Below, piece by piece: positions 1 through 8,788 of a DNA stretch of 49,326 nucleotides. The DNA is from Promicromonospora kroppenstedtii DSM 19349 (GTDB lineage Bacteria > Actinomycetota > Actinomycetes > Actinomycetales > Cellulomonadaceae): NCBI RefSeq assembly GCF_000515355.1, contig NZ_KI911565.1:53226-102551 (forward strand). Reading direction: 5' to 3'. Below the pieces are notes generated by a model that saw only the letters and a program-made list of their open reading frames with translations, was not told where the DNA came from and searched no databases. How positions within the stretch are numbered: the first letter of the stretch is position 1; every line of letters begins with the position of its first letter. Position numbers and translations under genes: made by a program.

Positions 1-362
1 GGCCTGAGCAGGCGGGACCTGCCCCGACGCCGGCTCCCGGTGGCGGCGCGTCCCGCGCGCCCCAGCGCGGTGGCCCGTCGCGGCTCGTCGTGGTGGCCGG
101 TCCCCTCACCGGAACGACCATCCCGCTGACCTCGTCCGGAGTGCTGATCGGTCGCGCGCCGAGCTGCACCCTCGTGCTCGACGACGACTACTCGTCGTCG
201 CGTCACGCGCGGATCTTCCCCCAGGGCGGCCAGTGGTTCGTGGAGGACCTCGGTTCCACGAACGGCACCTACATCGGCGAGGAGCGGGTGCAGGGCGTCA
301 TCCCCCTCGGTCCAGGTGTGGGCGTGCAGATCGGACAGTCCGTAGTCGAGCTCCAGGGATGA
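1..362 (+). CDS. fhaB: FHA domain protein FhaB (5' truncated by window edge)
   Basis: This is the C-terminal part of a forkhead-associated protein; its reading frame is open from base 3, so the start lies outside the window. After a Pro/Ala/Gly-rich linker comes a complete FHA domain with the phosphothreonine-binding signatures: a Gly-Arg in LIGRAPSC, a Ser-Arg-His in SSSRHARIF, and an Asn-Gly in GSTNGTYIG. Such domains read Thr phosphorylation made by the PknA/PknB kinases encoded downstream. In mycobacteria the FhaB homologue (FipA) sits at the same place and is a kinase substrate tied to division and cell-wall growth. The stop codon is 7 bases before pstP, so the genes are probably one operon. 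The family is clear; the specific role here is inferred from synteny. Confidence 0.9.
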   Translation, partial: PEQAGPAPTPAPGGGASRAPQRGGPSRLVVVAGPLTGTTIPLTSSGVLIGRAPSCTLVLDDDYSSSRHARIFPQGGQWFVEDLGSTNGTYIGEERVQGVIPLGPGVGVQIGQSVVELQG

Positions 363-369
363 CCACCAC

Positions 370-1875
370 GTGACCGTGACCTTGCGGTATGCCGCGCGCT
401 CCGACGTCGGCCTCGTCCGCTCCAACAACCAGGACTCCGCGTACGCGGGGCCCAACCTCCTCGTCGTGGCCGACGGCATGGGCGGGCACGCCGGCGGCGA
501 CGTCGCGTCCGCGCTGACCATCGCGGCCCTCGTGGGCCTGGACCGGCCCGACCACAGCTCCGAGCAGTCGATGTCCGAGCTCGAGCGCACGATCGACCGC
601 GCCCGGCAGGACCTCGTCGACGCCACGACGGCCGACCCCGACCTGGCCGGCATGGGCACCACGGTCACGGCGCTGCTCAAGTCCGGCAACACGCTCGCGA
701 TGGCCCACCTGGGCGACTCGCGCGCGTACCTGCTGCGCGACGGCGCCCTGGCGCAGGTCACGGTGGACCACACCTTCGTGCAGCACCTGGTCGACACCGG
801 CCGCATCACCCCGGACGAGGCCGAGAGCCACCCTCAGCGCAACGTCGTCATGCGGGTCCTCGGCGACTTCGACCTGGACCTCACGCCCGACCTCTCCATC
901 CGCGAGGCAGTGCCCGGCGACCGCTGGATGCTGTGCTCCGACGGTCTGTCCGGCTTCGTGCCGGACGAGGAGGTCGCCGAGGTCCTCAACACCGTTCCCG
1001 AGCCCTACGACGCCGTCGAGCGTCTGGTCTCGATGGCCATGCGCGCGGGCAGCACCGACAACATCACCGTGGTCGTCGCGGACGTGCTGGACGACGCCGC
1101 CTCGGCCGGCACCGCCGCCACGGTCACCCCGGAGATCGTCGGCTCGGCCGCCCTCGCGGGAGTGACCGCCGCGGGCGGCGGTACACCGTCCGCGAGTGCC
1201 ACCCCGCACTCCGACATCGACGGCGACACCGTCACCGGGTTCAGCCGGGGCACCGCTGCGCCCGGCGGACAGCCGGCTTCGGCGCCCGTGGCGGTGGGCG
1301 TGCTGACCGACCCCACGGCCCCGGAAGACCTCGCCGACACGCTCGAGCAGGCCATGATCGCGGGCGGCTCCGACGAGGAGCAGTACCAGCCCGACATCCG
1401 GCCGGACGACGACGAGACCGAGGAGTCCGGCGAGGAGACGCCGGTGCGCAAGAAGCGCGCCTGGCTGACCGTGCTCGGTGCGCTGCTGCTGGTGGTCGGC
1501 CTGGGCCTGGCGGGCTGGGGCGGGTACCGCTGGACCCAGACCCAGTACTACGTAGGTGAGTCCGACGGGCAGGTCGCGGTGTTCCGCGGCATCCCTGCCA
1601 CGGCGGGCCCTCTGACCTTCTCCACCGCGGTCGAGCTCACGGGCACCCGTGTCGACGAGCTGCCCGCGTTCGTCGGCGACCGCGTGAACGAGACGATCCG
1701 CGCCAACTCTCTCGAGGACGCCCGCGGCCGCGCCGAGCGGCTGATCTCCGAGGCCACCGCGGAGACGGAGCCGTCGGCCTCGCCGACGCCGTCCTCCACA
1801 CCGTCGGCGACCACGAGCTCGACGCCGACGCCCACGCCGGACGCCTCGACCAAGAGCAGCGGGGGCAACGGATGA
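370..1875 (+). CDS. pstP: PP2C-family Ser/Thr phosphatase PstP
   Basis: A membrane-anchored, metal-dependent protein phosphatase of 501 residues that reverses phosphorylation by PknA/PknB. The PP2C domain fills about residues 1-240 and shows the metal-binding motif VADGMGGHAGGD (Asp36), the AHLGDSRAYLLR segment, LCSDGLSGF and GSTDNITVVV. A long acidic linker follows, then one transmembrane helix at about 365-385 and a roughly 110-residue outer region ending in a Thr/Ser/Pro-rich tail. This matches the size and topology of mycobacterial PstP. The start is GTG, with a second in-frame GTG two codons later; no good ribosome-binding site is visible, so translation is probably coupled to fhaB. The stop overlaps rodA (ATGA). 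Confidence 0.95.
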   Translation: MTVTLRYAARSDVGLVRSNNQDSAYAGPNLLVVADGMGGHAGGDVASALTIAALVGLDRPDHSSEQSMSELERTIDRARQDLVDATTADPDLAGMGTTVTALLKSGNTLAMAHLGDSRAYLLRDGALAQVTVDHTFVQHLVDTGRITPDEAESHPQRNVVMRVLGDFDLDLTPDLSIREAVPGDRWMLCSDGLSGFVPDEEVAEVLNTVPEPYDAVERLVSMAMRAGSTDNITVVVADVLDDAASAGTAATVTPEIVGSAALAGVTAAGGGTPSASATPHSDIDGDTVTGFSRGTAAPGGQPASAPVAVGVLTDPTAPEDLADTLEQAMIAGGSDEEQYQPDIRPDDDETEESGEETPVRKKRAWLTVLGALLLVVGLGLAGWGGYRWTQTQYYVGESDGQVAVFRGIPATAGPLTFSTAVELTGTRVDELPAFVGDRVNETIRANSLEDARGRAERLISEATAETEPSASPTPSSTPSATTSSTPTPTPDASTKSSGGNG

Positions 1876-3362
1876 GCATCCTCCAGCCCGAGGAGAAGGC
1901 CCCGGCCCGCGTAGCGGAGGCGGTGCTGCTCCTCGTCGCGCTCGCGCTCGGCATGGGCGGCATGTGGATGGTGGGCTACTCGCTCGAGGACGGCCTGCCC
2001 GAGGGCTTCTGGACGTACTCGATCGTGCTGGCCGCGCTGGCCTTCACCATGCACATCGTGCTGCGTCTGCGTGCACCGTACGCCGACCAGGTGATCCTGC
2101 CCGCGGTGGTGCTGCTGAACAGCGTCAGCATGGCGATGATCCTGCGGCAGGACCTGGACGGCATCAACGGCGCGAACGCGTCCCGGCACCTGATGTGGAC
2201 GGCGCTGGGCATCGTCGTGGCGGCCGTCGCCCTCTTCGTGATCCGCGATCACCGCAGCCTGCGCCGCCTGACCTACACGGCGATGGTCGTCGGCATCGTG
2301 CTCGTGGTCCTGCCCCTGATCCCGGGGCTGGGCCGCGAGATCAACGGCGCCCGGATCTGGATCTACGTCGGCAGCTTCTCGCTGCAGCCGGCCGAGTTCG
2401 CCAAGATCGCGTTCGCCGTGTTCTTCGCGGGCTACCTGGTCGCGAACCGCGACACGCTGGCCCTGGCCGGCAAGAAGTTCCTGGGCCTGCAGCTCCCGCG
2501 TCTGCGCGACCTCGGTCCGATCCTCATCGTCTGGGCGGTGTCGCTGGCGGTCCTCATCGGCGAGAAGGACCTCGGTACCTCGCTTCTGTTCTTCGGCCTG
2601 TTCGTCGGCATGCTCTATCTCGCCACGGACCGGGTGGGCTGGATCGTCATCGGCCTGGCGATGTTCGCCGGTGGCGCCGTCGTGGCCTGGTCGATCTTCA
2701 GCCACGTCCAGCTCCGCGTGAACATCTGGCTGGACGCACTCAATCCCGAGCTCATGGGCGGTCCGTCGTTCCAGCTGGTGCAGGGCCTGTTCGCCATGTC
2801 CTACGGCGGCATGTTCGGCGCCGGCTGGGGCGGCGGCTACCCCGAGTACGTGCCGTTCGCGTTCTCCGACTTCATCTACGCCGCGCTCGGCGAGGAGCTC
2901 GGCCTCACCGGCCTGCTCGCGATCCTGCTGGTCTACCTGGTGATCGTGCAGCGCGGCCTGCGCCACGCCGTGGGCGTCCGGGACGGCTTCGGCAAGCTGC
3001 TCGCGGGTGGCCTCGCCTTCGTGATGGCGCTCCAGCTCTTCGTCGTGGTGGGCGGTATCACCCGCCTCATCCCGCTCACCGGTCTGACCCTGCCGTTCAT
3101 GGCACAGGGTGGTTCCTCCCTGCTCGCGAACTGGATTGTCATCGCCCTCATGCTGCGTATCTCCGACGCCGCCCGCCGCCCCTCGGCCCTGCCCACCCGC
3201 GGCGCGCTGGCCGAGCCGGTGCCCGCCGCCGTCTCGAACAGCGGTGCCATCGAGGTCGGTGGCCCCGGAGTGGGCCCGGTGCAGGCCGGGACCGAGGCCG
3301 GCGCGGGCCGTAACACGACGCCTGACGACGCGACCCAGATCGTCCGGGGGGTAGACCTGTGA
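1872..3362 (+). CDS. rodA: SEDS-family peptidoglycan glycosyltransferase RodA/FtsW
   Basis: A polytopic membrane protein of 496 residues with about 12 hydrophobic segments. SEDS proteins polymerise lipid II into glycan strands and work with a cognate class B PBP. Visible family features are the INGARIWIYVG and SLQPAEFAKI segments and the C-terminal loop ending PLTGLTLPFMAQGGSSL, which corresponds to the conserved P-F-x-x-x-G-G-S-S signature. A hydrophilic Ala/Gly/Pro-rich cytoplasmic tail of about 65 residues follows. It overlaps pstP by four bases and pbpA by four bases. Pairing with pbpA points to the RodA-type elongation partner rather than division FtsW, but the sequence alone does not exclude an FtsW-like use. 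Confidence 0.93.
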   Translation: MSILQPEEKAPARVAEAVLLLVALALGMGGMWMVGYSLEDGLPEGFWTYSIVLAALAFTMHIVLRLRAPYADQVILPAVVLLNSVSMAMILRQDLDGINGANASRHLMWTALGIVVAAVALFVIRDHRSLRRLTYTAMVVGIVLVVLPLIPGLGREINGARIWIYVGSFSLQPAEFAKIAFAVFFAGYLVANRDTLALAGKKFLGLQLPRLRDLGPILIVWAVSLAVLIGEKDLGTSLLFFGLFVGMLYLATDRVGWIVIGLAMFAGGAVVAWSIFSHVQLRVNIWLDALNPELMGGPSFQLVQGLFAMSYGGMFGAGWGGGYPEYVPFAFSDFIYAALGEELGLTGLLAILLVYLVIVQRGLRHAVGVRDGFGKLLAGGLAFVMALQLFVVVGGITRLIPLTGLTLPFMAQGGSSLLANWIVIALMLRISDAARRPSALPTRGALAEPVPAAVSNSGAIEVGGPGVGPVQAGTEAGAGRNTTPDDATQIVRGVDL

Positions 3363-4888
3363 ACGCGACCCTCCGCCGGCTGTCGACCGTCGTCATGGTG
3401 ATGTTCCTGGCCCTGATGGTGTCGACCACCTGGATCCAGTTCGTCTCGGCGGGGAGCCTGAACGAGAACCCCCGCAACGTGCGCGGCACCTACAGCGCGC
3501 TCTCGCGGGACCGCGGCCCCATCGTGGTCAAGGGCGGCGAGGCGATCGCCACCTCGGTGCCCGTGGAAGACAACTACAAGTACCAGCGCACGTACTCCGA
3601 CGGGGACGCCGGCGCCGCGGCGGTCTACGCACCGCTCACGGGCTACTACTCCGTGGTCGGCACGATCAGCGGCATGGAGCGGTACGCGAACAGCTACCTC
3701 GCGGGCGAGGACGACTCGCTGTGGCTCGACCGCCTGCAGAACCTCATCACCGGTGAGGAGGCGCAGGGGTCCTCGGTCGAGCTGACCATCGACCCCAAGG
3801 TGCAGAAGGCCGCCTGGGACGCCCTCGGCGACTACACCGGTGCGGCGGTCGCGATGGACCCGAAGACGGGCGCCATCCTCGCGATGGTCTCCAAGCCGTC
3901 GTACGACCCGAATCCTCTCGCGTCGCACGACTCAGAGGCGGCCCGGGTCGCCGCGGAGAAGGTCATCAACGACAAGCCACGGGTCAACTCGGTCGGCGGC
4001 GAGGAGCGGTTCAGCCCCTACGGGCCCACCATCAACCGCACGATCAACGCCACCTTCCCGCCCGGCTCGACCTTCAAGCTGCTCACCTCGGCCGCGGCCA
4101 TCGAGTACGACGGGAAGACCCCGGACACCGAGATCCCGGCGCCGAACACCTACACCCTGCCGGGTACCTCCACCGACGTGGCGAACTTCGGTGGCATCCC
4201 GTGCGCGGCCTCGCAGCAGATGACGCTCCTGGAGGCGCTCGAGATCTCCTGCAACACCGCGTTCCTGAACCTGGCCGACGAGGTCGGCAAGGACGGTATG
4301 CAGCGGATGTTCCAGGACTTCGGCTTCACCGACTCGATCGAGGTCCCGATGACCACCTCGGTCGGCGCCTACCCCGGTCTGATCGGCGGCGAGAACGACG
4401 ACGACTCGGACGCGCGCATCGCGCTGTCCGGCATCGGCCAGGGCAGCGTCCGCATGACGCCGCTCCAGGTCGCCATGATCTCGGCGGCCATCGCGAACGA
4501 CGGCGACCTCATGGAGCCGTACCTCATCCAGAGCGTGCGGGACAGCGACCTCGAGCTCGTGAGCCAGACCAAGCCGAGCCGCTACAAGAGCCCGTTCTCG
4601 TCGTCGACGGCGGACGCGCTGACCAAGATGATGGAGGCCGTTGTCAGCAACGGCTCGGGCAAGGGGGCGCAGATCCCCGGTGTCGCGGTGGCCGGCAAGA
4701 CCGGTACCGCGCAGGACGAGCCGCGGTCCCCGTCGCTGTGGTTCACCTCGTTCGCCCCGGCCGACGACCCGCAGGTCGCGGTGGCGGTTGTCCTGGAGAA
4801 CGAGGGCCAGTCCACCAACGAGACCACGGGTGGCGCCCTCGCCAGCCCGATCGCCAAGCAGATCATGCAGGCGGCGATCTCGAAATGA
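3359..4888 (+). CDS. pbpA: Class B penicillin-binding protein PbpA (transpeptidase)
   Basis: A D,D-transpeptidase of 509 residues that cross-links peptidoglycan outside the membrane. An N-terminal signal anchor at about residues 8-28 precedes a dimerisation-type domain and the penicillin-binding domain. All three active-site motifs are present: SxxK as STFK (Ser237-Lys240), SxN as SCN (Ser297-Asn299) and KTG as GKTGTAQ (Lys447). Length and architecture match actinobacterial PbpA, the partner of the SEDS protein encoded just upstream with a four-base overlap. The GTG start overlaps the rodA stop and the final TGA overlaps the ATG of pknA, so the four genes appear translationally coupled. Confidence 0.95.
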   Translation: MNATLRRLSTVVMVMFLALMVSTTWIQFVSAGSLNENPRNVRGTYSALSRDRGPIVVKGGEAIATSVPVEDNYKYQRTYSDGDAGAAAVYAPLTGYYSVVGTISGMERYANSYLAGEDDSLWLDRLQNLITGEEAQGSSVELTIDPKVQKAAWDALGDYTGAAVAMDPKTGAILAMVSKPSYDPNPLASHDSEAARVAAEKVINDKPRVNSVGGEERFSPYGPTINRTINATFPPGSTFKLLTSAAAIEYDGKTPDTEIPAPNTYTLPGTSTDVANFGGIPCAASQQMTLLEALEISCNTAFLNLADEVGKDGMQRMFQDFGFTDSIEVPMTTSVGAYPGLIGGENDDDSDARIALSGIGQGSVRMTPLQVAMISAAIANDGDLMEPYLIQSVRDSDLELVSQTKPSRYKSPFSSSTADALTKMMEAVVSNGSGKGAQIPGVAVAGKTGTAQDEPRSPSLWFTSFAPADDPQVAVAVVLENEGQSTNETTGGALASPIAKQIMQAAISK

Positions 4889-6702
4889 GACCGGTCGAGG
4901 GTCTGTCGCTGGGCGATCGCTACAAGCTGGTGCGGCGCATCGCCATGGGCGGCATGGGCGAGGTCTGGGTGGCGCGCGACGAGAAGCTCGCGCGCGAGAT
5001 CGCCGTGAAGGTGCTCCGCGAGGAGTACACGGGCAACGAGGACTTCCTCCGTCGCCTGCGCACGGAGGCCCGGAACTCGTCGACCCTCGTCCACCCGAAC
5101 ATCGCGCAGATGTTCGACTACGGCGAGGAGAACGGCGCCGGCTACCTCGTCATGGAGCTGGTCCTCGGCGAGCCCCTCGCCGACCTGCTCGAGCGGGAGC
5201 CGGTGCTCCAGCCCGCCCGGCTGCTGCCGATCCTGGCGCAGACGGCGCGCGGGCTGCACGCCGCGCACCTCGCCGGCGTCGTGCACCGCGACGTCAAGCC
5301 GGGCAACATCCTGCTGGAGCACTCCGGTACGGTGAAGATCACCGACTTCGGCGTCTCGGTGGCCCAGAACCAGGTGCCCATGACGGCCACGGGCATGGTC
5401 ATGGGCACGGCGCAGTACCTGTCGCCGGAGCAGGCCGTGGGCCAGTCGGCCACGGGCGCCTCGGACATCTACGCGCTCGGCGTGGTCGCGTACGAGGCGA
5501 CGGCCGGCCGCCGCCCCTTCACCGGCCGGACGCCCGTCGACATCGCGATCGCGCACGTCAACGCGCCGATGCCGCTGCTGCCGACCTCGGTGCACCCCGG
5601 GCTCGCCGAGACCATCACGCAGATGCTGGAGAAGGACCCGGCCCAGCGCATCGCCTCGGCCGACCAGCTCGCGCGGCACCTCGACGTCCTCGCCGCGGAG
5701 ATCGCCGAGGACCCGTTCGGCAGCTCGCGCTACGCGCGCCGGACTCGCCGGGACAACCAGAGCTCCGGTGGGCAGCGCTCCGGCAACGGCCGGTCCTCCG
5801 CTCCGCAGCCCGGCCCCTCGCACGCCCGCGGCCGCCAGACTCCCTTCGGCCCGACCAGCGGCGGGCGGCACACCACCGTGGCCAACGCCCAGTCCGCACC
5901 TCCCCAGCCGGCTCCTGGTCCGGCAGCGCCGCCCAGCACCTACAGCCCGGGCACGCCGGCCGGTGGCTACGGGTCGGGCACGCAGTCGGGCGGCTACGGC
6001 ACGGGTGCCCCTGCGGGCGGCCACGGCTCCGGCCCGTTCGGCTCGGGCTCCTACGGCTCGGACTCGGCCGGGTACGGCACGACGTCCGGCGCCTACGGGA
6101 CCGACGCCTACGGCCGCCCCTACGCGCCAGGTCAGGACGGCGCCGCCACCGGCGGTCCCGGTTCGGGGACGTACGGCACGGACTCCGCCGGGTGGGGCAC
6201 GGACTCCGCGGGCTACGGCACCACGTCGGGCTCCTACGGGTCGGACGCCTACGGCCGCCCGACCACGCCCGGCTACGTACCACCGCCTGCAGCCGCGAAC
6301 GGGGCCGCGCGCTCCTATCCGTCGCGGCGTGACCTGCACTCGACACGCCAGGACGGACGAAGGGTCCCCCAGCAGGGACGCTCGGGAGGGCACCCTGGTA
6401 AGGGACGGCGCAGCCTGTCGTCCGACATCCAGGGCTTTCTCAACAGGATCGAGGATCGTCTGGGGGTGCGCGTGTCCTGGCCGCTGGTCGCGCTCGTCGC
6501 GCTGCTGCTCATCGTCCTCGTCATCACGCTGGTCACCGGGGGCGGCAACGACGGCGCTCTGGGGGAGCCGTGGGGTTCCTCCGAAATCTACGCTGAAACG
6601 CTGAATCCCCCCGCAGCGGCCGGACTGGCCACTTCTGGGATGATGCTCCTCAACGAGTCGTATGCCCTGAGGCCGACGGCCATGACATCAAAGGACCTAT
6701 GA
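4885..6702 (+). CDS. pknA: Ser/Thr protein kinase PknA with Gly/Tyr-rich low-complexity linker
   Basis: A receptor-like Hanks-type kinase of 605 residues. The kinase domain (about 12-272) has a Gly-rich loop (MGGMGEVW), the ATP-anchoring Lys42 in AVKVL, HRDVKPGN (Asp136), DFG (Asp154) and a Thr-bearing activation segment before GTAQYLSPEQ. Residues about 352-464 are an aromatic/Gly/Ser repeat region with many YGT, YGS and GYG units. One helix at about 532-551 spans the membrane and only about 54 residues lie outside, with no PASTA domains, as is usual for PknA. The frame is open far upstream (from 4201), but the ATG at 4885 overlaps the pbpA stop and begins the kinase homology immediately, so it is taken as the start. 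Confidence 0.93.
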   Translation: MRPVEGLSLGDRYKLVRRIAMGGMGEVWVARDEKLAREIAVKVLREEYTGNEDFLRRLRTEARNSSTLVHPNIAQMFDYGEENGAGYLVMELVLGEPLADLLEREPVLQPARLLPILAQTARGLHAAHLAGVVHRDVKPGNILLEHSGTVKITDFGVSVAQNQVPMTATGMVMGTAQYLSPEQAVGQSATGASDIYALGVVAYEATAGRRPFTGRTPVDIAIAHVNAPMPLLPTSVHPGLAETITQMLEKDPAQRIASADQLARHLDVLAAEIAEDPFGSSRYARRTRRDNQSSGGQRSGNGRSSAPQPGPSHARGRQTPFGPTSGGRHTTVANAQSAPPQPAPGPAAPPSTYSPGTPAGGYGSGTQSGGYGTGAPAGGHGSGPFGSGSYGSDSAGYGTTSGAYGTDAYGRPYAPGQDGAATGGPGSGTYGTDSAGWGTDSAGYGTTSGSYGSDAYGRPTTPGYVPPPAAANGAARSYPSRRDLHSTRQDGRRVPQQGRSGGHPGKGRRSLSSDIQGFLNRIEDRLGVRVSWPLVALVALLLIVLVITLVTGGGNDGALGEPWGSSEIYAETLNPPAAAGLATSGMMLLNESYALRPTAMTSKDL

Positions 6703-8730
6703 GTGGTGGAGAACACGCCCCGCGTACTCGCCGGCCGTTATGAGGTCGGCGAGCTCGTCGGCCGTGGCGGCATGGCCGAGGTGCACATCGGCCACGACAC
6801 CCGCCTCGGTCGTACCGTCGCGATCAAGGTGCTCCGTTCCGACCTGGCACGCGACCCGTCGTTCCTCACGCGCTTCCGGCGCGAGGCGCAGTCGGCTGCC
6901 GCGCTGAACCACCCCGCCGTCGTCGCCGTGTACGACACCGGCGAGGACATCCACCAGAACGCCGCCGGCGAGGACGTGCACGTGCCGTTCATCGTCATGG
7001 AGTACGTCGAGGGGCACACCGTCCGCGACATCCTGACGGACGGCGCCGCGGTGCCGATCGAGGAGGCCGTCGAGATCACGGTCGGCGTGCTGAGCGCGCT
7101 GGAGTACTCGCACCACGCGGGCATCGTGCACCGCGACATCAAGCCCGCGAACGTGATGATCACGCCCACGGGCGCGGTCAAGGTGATGGACTTCGGCATC
7201 GCCCGGGCCATGGCCGACTCCGCCGCGACCATGACGCAGACGCACGCCGTGATCGGCACCGCCCAGTACCTCTCGCCCGAGCAGGCCCGCGGCGAGCAGG
7301 TGGACACCCGGTCCGACCTGTACTCCACCGGCTGCATGCTGTTCGAGCTGCTCACAGGGCGCCCGCCGTTCCAGGGCGACTCGCCGGTCGCCGTCGCCTA
7401 CCAGCACGTAGGCCAGGAGCCGCAGCGCCCGTCGGAGGTCGCCACCGACGTCCCCGAGGTGCTCGACCGCATCACCCTCAAGGCCCTCACCAAGGACCGC
7501 GACCACCGGTACAGCACGGCCGCGGAGTTCCGCCGCGACCTGGAGGCCGCGATGCGCGGTGGCCAGGTCACCGCACCCATGGTGGGCGCCGCGATGATGG
7601 GCGCGACCCAGGTAGCGGGCCAGCCCGCCTACGGGGCCACGCAGGTCATGACGCCGGGCCAGGGCAACTGGGGTCAGACGACGGCGCAGCAGAGCCCCGT
7701 CACGCCCGGCAACGGGTACCCGGGCCCGCAGACCCGCAGCGGCCAGCGCGAGCCCGAGAAGAAGAGCAAGGCGCTGATGTGGTGGCTGCTCGGGATCGCC
7801 CTGGCGGCGGTCGCGGCCATCGTCATCGCCATGGTCATCAACGGCGGTGGCGAGGAGGAGCCGACGACGGTCGCGGTGCCCAGCATCGCGGAGGGCATCA
7901 CCGCGGACGAGGCGAAGGCGCAGATCGAGGCCGCGGGCCTGACGTTCCAGCAGGCCATCGACAAGGACTCCGACCTCGACCAGGGCCAGACCACCGGCAA
8001 GACCGACCCTGAGGCCGGCACGGACGTCGAGCCCGACTCGACCGTCACCGTGTACGTGGCGGGCGCCCCGGGGGAGGTCAACATGCCCGCCCTGAAGAAC
8101 CTCTCGGAGAGCGACGCGAGGGCCAAGCTCGAGGAGCTGAACCTCTCGGTCAGCGGCACCGAGACGGAGAACAGCCCGGACGTCAGCCAGGGCCAGGTGA
8201 CCAAGAGCGAGCCGAGCGCGGGTCAGACCGTGCAGGAGGGGTCGGACGTCGTCCTGTACCTCTCGACCGGCAACACCACACTGCCGAACGTGATCGGGCA
8301 GTCCAAGGAAGGCGCCCAGGCGCAGCTCGCCAACCTCGGCCTGGGCACCATCCAGTGGGACACCGAGGAGAGCGACCAGGTGAACCCGGGCACCGTGTCC
8401 CGCACCGACCCCGAGGCCGGCGACGTGAAGCAGGGCACGACCGTGACGGTCTACATCGCGGAGGAGCCGGCGCCCAAGGAGACCACCGTCCCGGCGGACC
8501 TGCTGGGCAAGACGCTCGACGAGGCCCAGGTCGCGTGCACCGGCGTTCAGATCACCTGTGACAAGGCATCGGAGGAACCGTCTGATGTCTTCGCGGCGGG
8601 CCAGGTCATGCGCTCGGACCCGCCCCCCGGTTCCACCGTGGACGTCGGCGCCTACATCAACCTCGTGATCTCGACCGGCCCGGAGGGCGGCGGTCCCCCC
8701 GAGGGCGACGGCGAGGACATCATCCCGTGA
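6703..8730 (+). CDS. pknB: Ser/Thr protein kinase PknB with four PASTA repeats
   Basis: A transmembrane Ser/Thr kinase of 675 residues that senses cell-wall fragments. The kinase domain (about 13-283) shows RGGMAEVH, Lys42 in IAIKVL, HRDIKPAN (Asp145), MDFG (Asp163) and an activation loop with the TMTQT threonines in the position of the two phosphorylated Thr of mycobacterial PknB. A transmembrane helix lies at about 357-379. The outer part holds four PASTA units beginning near residue 388, each with repeated VP/LP...G...A...L and GTVTKTDP-like turns, and ends in a short Gly/Pro-rich tail. PASTA domains bind muropeptides or lipid II. The start is GTG directly after the pknA stop; an ATG overlapping that stop is out of frame. 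A strong terminator follows. Confidence 0.95.
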   Translation: MVENTPRVLAGRYEVGELVGRGGMAEVHIGHDTRLGRTVAIKVLRSDLARDPSFLTRFRREAQSAAALNHPAVVAVYDTGEDIHQNAAGEDVHVPFIVMEYVEGHTVRDILTDGAAVPIEEAVEITVGVLSALEYSHHAGIVHRDIKPANVMITPTGAVKVMDFGIARAMADSAATMTQTHAVIGTAQYLSPEQARGEQVDTRSDLYSTGCMLFELLTGRPPFQGDSPVAVAYQHVGQEPQRPSEVATDVPEVLDRITLKALTKDRDHRYSTAAEFRRDLEAAMRGGQVTAPMVGAAMMGATQVAGQPAYGATQVMTPGQGNWGQTTAQQSPVTPGNGYPGPQTRSGQREPEKKSKALMWWLLGIALAAVAAIVIAMVINGGGEEEPTTVAVPSIAEGITADEAKAQIEAAGLTFQQAIDKDSDLDQGQTTGKTDPEAGTDVEPDSTVTVYVAGAPGEVNMPALKNLSESDARAKLEELNLSVSGTETENSPDVSQGQVTKSEPSAGQTVQEGSDVVLYLSTGNTTLPNVIGQSKEGAQAQLANLGLGTIQWDTEESDQVNPGTVSRTDPEAGDVKQGTTVTVYIAEEPAPKETTVPADLLGKTLDEAQVACTGVQITCDKASEEPSDVFAAGQVMRSDPPPGSTVDVGAYINLVISTGPEGGGPPEGDGEDIIP

Positions 8731-8735
8731 GGCGC

Positions 8736-8767
8736 GCGGCCCTGACCGGACTCCCGGTCAGGGCCGC
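8736..8767. terminator. Bidirectional hairpin between pknB and pabA
   Basis: A perfect 14-bp inverted repeat (8736-8749 with 8754-8767) closes on a 4-base loop. It lies 6 bases after the pknB stop and 22 bases beyond the end of the convergent pabA gene, so it can end both transcripts. There is no long T-run, as is common in high-GC actinobacteria. Confidence 0.8.
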
Positions 8768-8788
8768 TGCACTACCTGGCGTCGCAGG

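Noticed and set aside
4201-4884. N-terminal extension of PknA into pbpA
   Set aside because: The frame is open but lies wholly over the pbpA transpeptidase domain and encodes low-complexity sequence; the ATG at 4885 starts the kinase and overlaps the pbpA stop.
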